Shown: piece by piece, positions 1 through 9,541 of the stretch
How the letters are laid out: every line of letters starts with the position of its first letter
How positions within the stretch are numbered: position 1 is the stretch's first letter
From: Patagioenas fasciata
Lineage: Eukaryota; Chordata; Aves; Columbiformes; Columbidae
Reading direction: 5' to 3'
Length of the DNA stretch: 64,000 nucleotides
Assembly: GCF_037038585.1 (NCBI RefSeq)
Contig: NC_092525.1
Coordinates: forward strand, 33,042,867 to 33,106,866
Program-made: the position numbers and the translations under genes
Notes under the pieces: model-generated
The model's database searches: none
The model's input: the letters and a program-made list of their open reading frames with translations, nothing else
Told to the model about the DNA's origin: nothing

Positions 1-1087
1 CTGCTGTTTTGCTTCTCTTCTTGGCAAGTGTGCTCAAAAAGTACATTTCAAATAACTGTGAAGACTTATACCATGTCTAATGCAGATAACTGCTGCAAAA
101 ACTTCCTTATGAAATTCAGTGGTTTTATTTGGGAAGTCTTTGTTCACTGGCCCCCTCGAGAGGGGATTTAGCAATTGACAGATTCATTGGTAGTGAGTGG
201 TTCCAGTGTACAAATGAGGTGAGGCTGGATGTTGTTGGCCACTGCAATTGTAGTAGTGGTATGACCTTTTCTAACTTCGTATCTCATACTTAAGTGTGTC
301 TTGATTTATCTGTTTCCGTTGAAAAGTAATTAAGTTAGAGTCCAAATAGAGCTCCTCTGAAGCAGTGTACAGAAAAAAAAATATGCAAACCTATAGGAAG
401 AGATCTTTGCTCTGTCATCTCCTTGGAAAAGAAACAAGGGTTTTGGTCTCCTACCAGATTCAAATACAGTGATAGGCCTCCACACACCCCTTAATCCCTG
501 CAGACATCCTTAGCTAACTGCTGTTGTTGGTCAGCCCCAGGTGTACTCAAATGATATAATAAAACATAAGTCATTTACTCACTCTGCTAGTTTTCTGGTT
601 CTTCTGGTATTCGGTTCTGGGTTAGAAGTGTTAGTAATTCTTTTCTGATTTCTGAGACAGCCAGTGACACTGAACTGGACAACTCTATTAAAATGGCTTG
701 CAGTTTCCAACTTGTTGTTTTATGTGGTGCTATTATCAGGCACTGAGATGAATTAGTAGCCACTTATTAGATCATATCTTTCATATTAATAATTATGCAT
801 TTTTAGCTGAGGATAACTAACATGTAGCTTTCACAAACTCTGCCTCTGATTTTCTGCCTTTTCTTTCTCCTTTCACTAATCATTACCTTCTTTTCATGCC
901 AAAAAGCATTGGCCCATATATTCTTTCCCATTTGTTAGAGTTGCTATAATTTTTAGAATGTTATCATCACTTAATATGCTGCAATGATATATTAACATAT
1001 AGCTCTGAGCTAGGGGCAGTATGGTTTTTCTAGCTGCATGGAATATGTGAGTACACGTGTACCAAATTAATTTTATTTTATATACAG
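1..1087 (+). other. KYAT3 intron (left edge)
   Basis: AT-rich sequence with no stretch resembling the preceding KYAT3 exon (no ISDEVYEW-like peptide in any frame). Ends in a TATACAG acceptor at 1087. I see no repeat I can name. Confidence 0.7.
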
Positions 1088-1164
1088 CTACGTTGCCAGG
1101 TATGTGGGAAAGAACAATAACGATAGGAAGTGCTGGAAAAACATATAGTGTGACTGGTTGGAAG
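1088..1164 (+). CDS. KYAT3: KYAT3 exon with the PLP-binding lysine
   Basis: Starts with the last two bases of an Ala codon, then TLPGMWERTITIGSAGKTY and SVTGWK, ending at a GTAAGA donor. The Lys in SAGKTYS is the Schiff-base lysine of this family. Confidence 0.93.
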
Positions 1165-4100
1165 GTAAGAAGAATCAATATAAAAGAGTTCAGCTCTATA
1201 AAGAATAGAATGCATTTATAACACTAAAATGTCTCTGTTTTTGTGACCTATCTTTTGAAAACTTCTGGCAAATCTCCATGTCTCCAAAACATGAAGACAG
1301 CATTCAGCTGAAGCAACTACCTGCCCTGAAACACCTATGTTTTCATTCTTGTCTCTTGATTAATAAGCTCTTCTGAGAAAACAAGACTAAGAAAATAAAC
1401 ACAGTATGATTTTTTTCAAAACCAGTCAAGATATATCATAATATTTTAACTTGACATTTTTTTTCCAGATTATAATAATAGTATGCTTTGGAATAGCTTA
1501 TATTGCTGTAAAATATTTAATGATAATATTTTGCTTTAAAATACCTATTAGAAAGTAAACAAAAATATGAAACCATTGGGCAACTAAATTATTTTTTCCT
1601 CACCTGTGTTCAAACTGAACCATGACATGCATGATGCAGTAGTGAACTTTTGTTTTATGCTCAAACCACCTTTGACACAGGAGCTTATGAGATGAAAAGA
1701 TTCTAAAACAATTAGGAATAACATTCCTAATAAATGCTCAGTTTGATTTCTGACTTTTGTTATATGAAGAGTTAAAATTTTACTCAATAGTCTGAGACAG
1801 GGATAAGTGAAACTATAGCTGTTGCTCCAAATCTAGAATTTAAGGGCATCATTCAGCAATCTTTGTGTAAACCAGATCTTTTCTGAATTCTTTATTGGAA
1901 CAAATTCATCACCAATTCTTAAATTAGAAAAACTTGAGACATTGACTAATATTCTTTAATTTTCAGTAATGTTATTGCTCTAAGTATAATACCAGCCTGC
2001 TTTCTTCCCTTAGCTTGGTTGGTCTATTGGTCCCCAGAACCTGATTAAGCATTTGCAAGTTGTTCACCAAAATACACTGTATACTTGTCCAACTCCATTA
2101 CAGGTAGGTACAGATGGGGCAGAGGAGGTTATTTTTTGGCATAGCAAAACTGTAGGCATCACTGTAATAAAACAATAGTCACAATAATGAAGTGGTTTTT
2201 TTTTTTTTGGTCAAAATATATATTCTGGGGTACAAGAAGAGGAGACAAGTTGGATCAACTCACCAGACATTAAAAAAAAAAAAATCACAGCCTTGCAGAT
2301 TCTTTCACCTACAAACTGCTGCTTCTTGCATAAAACATGACAATCTTAGTGGTTTCCTAGCAAATACAAATAAAAGTTGTTGCAATAAGGTCTTGTTCTA
2401 CTGAGCATTCTCTCTGTCTACTAGTTTCTAGTATTCTATGATACATTATTATCAATTATTTAAATTTTGCTTCAATTCGGATTGTAAGCTGTGGCTTCTG
2501 TATGTGGTTAGTACTTAGAAAATGTCTGGGTGCTTTGGGTGTTGCCACAGCACAAAGTAAACAGCACATTACGCTCTTGGATATAATTTGTGTAATTTGT
2601 ATATGCTAATTTGCTTAATGAGGGCCAGAATAGAATAAAAATCCATGTGATTTCAGTAGGAAGTGTGTGAGTGTCCATGAGTGCTTTCAACATTGATTAT
2701 GTTTGCAGGAGGCTTTGGCACAAGCATTTTGGATAGACTATAAACGCATGGATGACCCAGACTGCTATTTTTACTCACTGTCTCGAGAGCTGGAGAGCAA
2801 GCGTGATCGGATGGCTCAGCTACTGCAGGGAGCTGGACTACAGCCTGTCATTCCAGATGGAGGATACTTCATGATTGTTGATGTTTCTACATTAAGTTAG
2901 TATAAAATTTATTAAAAAGGGTGTGGAACGCAAATATTATAGTTAATCTGGAAATGCAACTTTCATTTAAACTATTCTCTCATTTCATATTTGCACAATG
3001 TCAGAAGTACTAAGTAGGACTGAAGTTTTCTGTTTGACCTTAGCCTGGGGGTAGATTTTGATAAGCTTCAGCAAAGCCTTTGTGATCCTAACTATTGTCC
3101 ATGTTTTGCAAAGCTTTGGCAAGGTTTTAGACAGGATGAAAGAGATGGATAAAAATGCGTATTTTCAAAAGTGCTACGGTTATGAAAAAGTTTGAGAGCC
3201 AAGCACCTGTTTTTATATCCTGAGTTGGTACCCATTTGTATGTATGTTTGTTTGTTTTTCTTAATCTGAAGTCATAACCTGAAGGCTCTTGGAGGCATTC
3301 TGATTTCTAAACATTATAAAATGCTACCAACATTTACAAAACCTTTTGGAAATTCAGGTTATGGTAACACTGAGGAAGAGTTCCCACAGGGGAACATTTT
3401 CTAGTTCCACATTTTTCACAAACTGGTCCTAGTGGCACTTGTCACACACACGAAATGTTTAAACACAGATGGACCTCGCAGTGCTACCATGTGTCAAAGT
3501 TTTAGATTCTCCGGTTCACAGATGAGAGGGGAAATTGCAGTGATTATTGCTATCCATGCAATTAATATGCCCATCAATACCCTCCACAGTCCTGATGCCT
3601 CAACAACTCAGACTTGAGGACTTCTTGAAGCACTACATGGCTTTCTTGCAAGCTACATGTCAGAATTTGCTTTGAATGAAAAGCAAGTGCTCAGGTCGGA
3701 ATGGAAAGGTTCAATCTGTTTGCCTGTTTTAATTGTTATAGTATAATTTAAAATTATATTTTAAAATAGAAGCATACATTTTTATTCTTAAATATTAACT
3801 AAAATAAAGTGCTGTTAATGAATACCTTCCCAATGGAGTCTAGGAGATGTTAAAATGTTTTAAATTTATTTTTTTAGATGTGGATCTTTCTGATGTAGAT
3901 GAGAAACAACCTTATGATTATAAATTTGTCAAATGGATGATAACATCTAAGGTAAGGTGTCTTAGTCATACTCTAGTTTTATAAATGCTTTTCTATTGAA
4001 AGCAAGAGCAGTGCAGCTGTACTTATTAAATAACATAGTAGAGGTATTCCATTCAAAATATTATTTGGTGTTTATAGTAACTGCTGATAATTATGTGGCT

Positions 4101-5582
4101 AAAATATTGCTAACAGTGCTGAAAATGTACCCGTAGGTTTGCGTTACATCCCAGCACTTTTCTTTCAGCATGCTTAAATGCTAGTTGTAGAAAAAGTACA
4201 TTTGAAATGTTTTGCCTAAGCAATTTGAATTTAGTTAAGACTAGCTAGGGCATACAAAACTAGACCTTGTACTTCCCTCATGTTGGGAGAGAAAGTTCTA
4301 GAAATGGAATAATAAAATCATCATGCTTAAAATAGATTTTTCTTATATAAAATGATATTTCTGTTTGATGTTTCAGAAGCTGTCAGCAATTCCTCTTTCA
4401 GCATTCTGTGGTCCTGAGACAAAAAGGCAGTTTGAAAAATATATACGTTTCTGCTTCATTAAGGTAAATTTGTGAATGCTGAAAATTAAGGTGGTTTCTA
4501 TAAGCTAGAGCAGAGAATAATTGTATAGCAGAGTGGTATATCTCATGCCCATTCTGCTTCCAACAACAAAACAGTGAAGAGGTCACCTTCAACTTCAGCT
4601 CATTTGCCTGAAAATACATAGGATCTCACAGAAGCTCCAAATTACAAAAGAAAACAAGGACATGGAAAATTATCTTGTTTTTTGTGAGAACCTTCTTTTC
4701 ACATGTTCTTTCTGTTGAACCCGTTCTTGAAAAGACTGAAAGACTTTGGGGACAGGTACATAAGCTTTGGTGAACTCACAGTCCTGAGAGGTTTCCTGAT
4801 TGTTCTGTGACAGAGTCAGCAGGATGGAACGTGTGCAAGCCCTTGACTGCTCTAGCACACAGCTGGAGCCTTACCTTGAACCTGTACTGAAGTGCAGCTT
4901 CTGCTCATGGTACTTAGCTCTTGTGATGAAGTATAAAGACTATGAGCCAGTAACAACCAGGATAAAACTTGCTAGTTGTAAATGTGGCTTACCCAGGATG
5001 AACAGCACTAATTATGTCAAGTTAAAGACAACCTGTTTGACTCACCAGGTTGTAGCCCAACCACACAGCTGAGCAGTGGATAGGTTACCCATATTTAGAG
5101 GGATTATGCTTAAGTAGTTCACAGCATAACTTGGTTGTGTGGAGATCGAAAATTCCCAGCTGTAAACATAAAGGTTAGGAAACTATGTTAGCATGTCTCC
5201 TGTACAGAGCTGTGAAGTACATCACTGCATAAATGCCAAGCATTTATAGGAGTATTGCTTTCTTTAAATTGGATAGAATGAATGCTAAGAAAATGTTGTA
5301 TTTTAGATATAACTAATAAATATTTGCAAGGAATCAGCAATGAATTATTTGTGTAGTCTACATTTGTAGGTATAACTGGTAATGAAAAACTGACTGACAA
5401 ATATTTACAGGCTGCAAGTGAAACTGCCAAATATTTATTTGGGATGATATGATCATGACTGCTACTCTCTCTTCAGGACCTCCATGCTTGCAGTAATAGT
5501 GACATTCCTTGTTTTGCAGAAAGACAGCACACTAGATGCAGCTGAAGTGATCCTGAAGAACTGGAATAAGCAGACTGCCTGA
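1088..5582 (+). CDS. KYAT3: KYAT3 (kynurenine aminotransferase 3), C-terminal six coding exons, 5' part outside window
   Basis: Join 1088-1164, 2014-2103, 2709-2895, 3878-3951, 4377-4463, 5520-5582 (578 nt, in frame to TGA). KYAT3 (CCBL2) is a fold-type I PLP aminotransferase that converts kynurenine to kynurenic acid and can also act as a cysteine-S-conjugate beta-lyase. Visible: the SAGKTYS motif with the Schiff-base lysine followed by TGWK-LGWSIGP, then PDGGYF, then YIRFCFIK, whose Arg matches the substrate carboxylate-binding Arg of KYAT1. The peptide matches vertebrate KYAT3 better than KYAT1 in the segments EALAQAFWIDYKRMDDPDCYF and PYDYKFVKWM. All introns are GT-AG with consistent phases. 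Earlier exons (N-terminal arm, most of the PLP pocket) lie left of the window. GTF2B follows 3.9 kb downstream on the same strand, as in other vertebrates. Confidence 0.95.
2014..2103 (+). CDS. KYAT3: KYAT3 exon (LGWSIGPQN segment)
   Basis: Thirty whole codons between a CCTTAG acceptor and a GTAGGT donor. It encodes LGWSIGPQNLIKHLQVVHQ and continues to YTCPTPLQ, part of the large domain after the active-site lysine. Confidence 0.93.
2709..2895 (+). CDS. KYAT3: KYAT3 exon (EALAQAFW to DVSTL)
   Basis: 187 nt between a TTTGCAG acceptor and a GTTAGT donor. It encodes EALAQAFWIDYKRMDDPDCY through PDGGYFMIVDVSTL and leaves one base of an Asn codon. Reading through the donor adds only a Ser and a stop, so the splice is required. 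Confidence 0.94.
3878..3951 (+). CDS. KYAT3: KYAT3 exon (VDLSDVDEKQPYDYKF)
   Basis: 74 nt after a T-rich TTTTTTTAG acceptor, ending at GTAAGG. It encodes VDLSDVDEKQPYDYKFVKWM and ITSK. This acidic segment varies between species; PYDYKFVKWM is the conserved anchor. Confidence 0.92.
4377..4463 (+). CDS. KYAT3: KYAT3 exon with the carboxylate-binding arginine
   Basis: Twenty-nine codons after TTTCAG: KLSAIPLSAFCGPETKRQFE then KYIRFCFIK. The Arg in IRFCF aligns with KYAT1 Arg398, which binds the substrate alpha-carboxylate (family knowledge). Confidence 0.93.
5520..5582 (+). CDS. KYAT3: KYAT3 terminal coding exon
   Basis: After TTTTGCAG: KDSTLDAAEVILKNWNKQTA then TGA. This is the usual short C-terminal helix of the family. 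Confidence 0.93.
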   Translation, partial: KDSTLDAAEVILKNWNKQTA

Positions 5583-5770
5583 TTTTTCTTACTAACTCTT
5601 CCATCCGGTATAATTATCTAATAGTTTTTTTAATTGCAATTGTAAGAATGAGTTACTTAAACAGTACCAAATTAATATGGCATTGTAAGTAACTTCAAGC
5701 TGCTATTTCCTGATGATTTACTGAAATATGTTTATTGCAACTAAGAGGGTTTTTCAAAATCACTTTTTTC

Positions 5771-5776
5771 ATTAAA
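5771..5776 (+). terminator. KYAT3: Candidate KYAT3 polyadenylation signal (ATTAAA)
   Basis: ATTAAA about 190 bases after the KYAT3 stop, the nearest recognised hexamer variant. I see no AATAAA before the LTR, whose own AATAAA at 6502 is an alternative. Usage cannot be judged from sequence alone. Confidence 0.35.
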
Positions 5777-6248
5777 AAAGAAGTTTTAAAGATCATGCTT
5801 CTCTCAGCTACAAAGCACAGTTCTCAAGTATTTTTTAAAACCCAATTTGTACACTCTGATTTTCCTGAGATAGCTGGGTTATTAGCATGTGAGCATATAT
5901 GAAATTGAGTTATGTGGCCTCGTGACAGTGCGGGTATTAAGAATTCTTCCATTCACCTCTCTTTACAATATTTTCATTGCTCTGTTAAAAGAACAAAGCA
6001 CCACACTGCTTCCAAAAGACTTTGATGTAACACTCTTGTATTACTCTCATTGGCAAAGGAAAGAAAAAGCATATGCAAGGCTGAAGAGGGAAGTAAGAAA
6101 ACTATAGCAAAATAATTTTTCCATTGTTATGTTTGACTGTTTCAAATATCTCATTAGTGCTAGAGCATCAACTTTGAGTTGAGACACACAGGTGGCTGAT
6201 GTTTAAAGAAAGCTCTGTGTTGTGTATAGGTGTAGAGTCTTACTCGGG

Positions 6249-6800
6249 TGTGTTGGTTTTGGCTGGGATGGAGTTGATTTTCTTCACAGTAGCCAGTATG
6301 GGGCTGTGGTTTGGATTTGTGCTGGAAACAGTGATGATAACACAGGGATGCCTTCGTTACTGCTGAGGGAGCCGTGCTTACACACAGTCAAGGCCTTTTC
6401 TGCCCCTCAGACTGTCCTGCCAGAGAGCAGGCTGGGGGTGTACATGCAGCTGGGACAGCAGACCCCAGTGATATTCCATACCATATGATGTCATACTCAG
6501 CAATAAAACTTGTGAGGTTGATGAGGGAGCAGCTGCTTGGGGACTGGCTGGCCGTTGGTTGGTTGGTGGTGAACGATTGTTTTCAATTGCATTACTTGTC
6601 TGTCTTGGGTTTTGTTTTCCTCTTTTATTTTTTTCCCCTTTTCATTATAATTTTATAATGATTTATTTTTAATTATAAAATTGTTTTGATCTCATCCCAT
6701 GAGTTTCTTTCTCACTTTTCACCAGGGCTTGGGGGGAGTGAACGAGCAGCTACATAGTGCTGTATAGTGCTTAGTTGGTGGCTGGGGTTAAACCACAACC
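6249..6800 (+). mobile_element. Solo LTR of an avian endogenous retrovirus family
   Basis: About 550 bp running from TGTGTTGGTTTTGGCTGGG to GGCTGGGGTTAAACCACAAC, ends I recognise from an LTR family abundant in many bird genomes. The middle also fits: CATACCATATGATGTCATAC, then CAGCAATAAAA where the family has a TATA box, then CTCATCCCATGAGTTTC and GGGGGGAGTGAACGAGCAGC. No internal retroviral genes flank it, so it is a solo LTR. I could not find a clean target-site duplication (flanks TCGGG and CCCTC do not match), so the exact ends are uncertain by a few bases. The family name is not assigned. Confidence 0.7.
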
Positions 6801-8480
6801 CTCATGTTATAGGACCCATTGTATTAGACTTGAGTAGTTTAAATTTCTTTTTTCTTATTTTGTCCAGGTGGTGTAATGTGGTAATCTTTTTGTTTCATCA
6901 AATGTCTGAACACATAAGATGCAGCACAGAGATGAATTAACATACCAAGCATAATTCAGCTGCTCTGGCTATTTATAGTTTCCTTCTTTGCTTCTTTGAG
7001 GCATTTGACTGACATCTGCTATTTTAACAAAATGACCATTGGCTAAACCAGCAAACCATTACAAAGGACCTTTAGACATACAAGTACGAACCAGTGACTT
7101 GTCTTCATTAATGTACTATTCATTGTGTTTGCAAAGGCATCTGAATATCCCATTGCATTATTGCTGAAATGATGCTGGTAATAATAGCGATGTAGGAATT
7201 GCAATTTAATTACACATTTTCATTACTGACAAAAGCAAGCATGAGATACTTCAGGTGAAAATTGAAGGAACTCCAGAATGATCAATTAAGTAAGTTTTAC
7301 AGTAGGATTATTGTTGTGACTACAGTGATGGGAAAGAACAGATAAAGCTGGGGGCAGCAAGATGAACTTTCTATAAGTTATTAAAATAATCTGTTGTTGA
7401 CAGACTGCTAATAGTGGTGTTCCCATCTGCCATATCCACCATTTTTTTGCTGCTGCTTGTGAACAAAATGCTTGAAAAGTTGATGCAGACAGGGAATAAA
7501 GAAAAGTTGAGATATGATCTATCATCTTTTTTGCAACAGTTCTGAAAATTATTGACCTTCTGTGGTGGAAATTAAACTCTTTCAATTCTAGTTAATGAGA
7601 ATAGGGTCAGGAGGGACCTGCTGTTGGCAGTGATTGCCAGCAGATGATCTTTTTCATAGAGCAGATTACATGAGAAGCTAGGACAAACCTGGAAAGCTTG
7701 ATGGGACTGACTGCTGATGTGGCACCTCTGTTGCAGACACTGCTATGTAGACTTTTCAGAGCTAATGGGGAAACTTAATACAGCATGCTATATTCACATG
7801 GACAGTTACGGTAATTTTATTTTTCATTACTTATTTTATCTTTTGGGTTTACTGAACATTTGTGAAAAAGGTCATTGCAAATTGAAGAAGAGAAGCCTTA
7901 AATTTATTTCTTAGCATCTGTATCTTCTAATAGTTCAGCTTCCTTTTATTCCGAAAGGTCTATATATTTTTTTAAATCTAAGGCATGCGTTGGCAAGTTC
8001 AAACTAGCACATTTTCAACCAGCACACAGCAGCTCAGTCAACAGAAAAGTGTTTAGAAGTTGTATGATGATGAATTTTACTCAATATTAGTAAGTATTAA
8101 GAGAACTTCTCAACCCCACTGAATTTCCTTTGAGCTAGCAAATTCAAAAATACTCTCGTTATATAATGGAGATGTGGTCTTAAGTGGTGTGAACAGTCCT
8201 TTGTATCTGATTAATAGACAGCAAATTCACAGCTGTTCAGACTTCAGTTCTGATCACTTGAAAGCACTGAAGTAATGGCACTTTCCAAAATCTGTAGACT
8301 TTCCTGTCCTATTCATCCCTTTATCAGCAAGGAGAGGCTCATACCAAAGGAACAGGGTTTTTTTTCCACTGTTTTACAGCTTGGGCTTGAAAACCTGTTG
8401 TTGCTGCTCAATATGCAGACTAATTTTGCATATGGATAATCTCTTGGGGAATTAGAGTCTGGACAGGAATCCAGCATTGG
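6801..8480. other. Intergenic AT-rich stretch between the LTR and the GTF2B promoter
   Basis: No exon-like coding segment and no repeat I can name. The reading frames present are short and have no family resemblance. Confidence 0.6.
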
Positions 8481-9460
8481 AGGGCTTTGGTTTTACAGCA
8501 GCTTTTGTGGGTTTCTCCTTGGCCTGACATTTGCTGCCACGGTGGGTGTGAGTGTGTGACACAGAAGGGGAGCAGCCGCTGATGTCAGGAGGGTGTAGGG
8601 CAAGGTGAGAGGCCCATGTGTGTCTGCTGGAGTCGGGCTGGGAGGTCTGTGCATGGCCTGTTTGCCAAGGGCCGGGCTGCCTGACACTTCTGGGTCCTGC
8701 AGAAGGGCCAGGTTTCTCTCATGGTCAACCTGAGCAGCTGTAGCAGATGATGCCAGTAAGGGGCAACTAAAATATTCTTGTCGTTTCTTTCCCTTTCTGG
8801 GAATCTGTCTCTGTTTTGTTCTTGGCTCTGGAGCTGAGACAATGTTGTGCCCCAGGCACATCCATGCAAACCCTGGTAGTTTTGCTTGAACTCTTTTTCC
8901 CCCCACCATGGTATTTCCCCGACCTGCTGGAGTGTGCACAGCAGGAGCAAAACGGGAGGCCCATCCCAGGGCAGCGCTGCTGTGGTGCAGCAGGTGAGGT
9001 GCAGGCTGGCAGTGGGAGCTCCTGCAGGAACGGCTGGCGGTGCCTGTGCTCGTCGTGGCCTGGCCTGGCCCCTGGACCGCGGCTTGCCAAAGGGGAAGGT
9101 TCCCACTGACCGTCTCGTACGTGACAGGGGCTTTCAGAGCCCGCAGCCGCAGGGTACCAGCAGCCTCGGGTTGGTTAGAACAAGATTTTGGTGCCTGGGG
9201 GCCTAGGGTCCCAGGCTGGTTACCTGCCCGCACCTGCCTTCGCCCTTCCCTCGGCTGGCCAAACCCTGTCCCAGAGCAGGTTGAGGGCCGCCGGGACTCA
9301 GCTCCGGGCCACTGGGACGTGGCCAACAAGCCGCCCCCCTATTACCCAGGCCCTGCGGGAAAGATGGGGCCTGCCCGCACGCGCCTGGTGTTGCGCGTCC
9401 GTCTGTCCCTTGGCGCGGCCCGTAGCGAGCGCTCGGCAGGCCCCGCCCAGCACTGTCGCT

Positions 9461-9467
9461 ACATAAG
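9461..9467 (+). promoter_or_regulatory. GTF2B: TATA-like element upstream of GTF2B
   Basis: ACATAAG within CTACATAAGAGG, 12 bp after the GC box and 58 bp before the ATG. Initiation 25-30 bp downstream would give a 5' UTR of only some 30-35 bases. It departs from TATAAA, so it may be fortuitous in a CpG-island promoter. Confidence 0.35.
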
Positions 9468-9524
9468 AGGGAACGTCGCTGCGCTGCTGGAGTCCACAGG
9501 GCGGTGCGGCAGGAGCTGTGCAAG

Positions 9525-9541
9525 ATGGCGTCTACCAGCCG
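9525..9541 (+). CDS. GTF2B: GTF2B coding exon 1 (MASTSR)
   Basis: Seventeen coding bases, ATG to CG, giving MASTS plus two bases of Arg6, then a GTATGG donor. AAGATGG at the start is a good initiation context. Confidence 0.95.

Noticed and set aside
3432-3617. Open frame inside a KYAT3 intron, tested as a possible extra exon
   Set aside because: The flanking KYAT3 exons (2709-2895 and 3878-3951) join in frame as the family requires, leaving no room for an insertion.
8493-9329. A 278-codon minus-strand frame, with overlapping plus-strand frames, upstream of GTF2B
   Set aside because: Low-complexity composition, no family resemblance, several competing frames of similar length: an effect of base composition.
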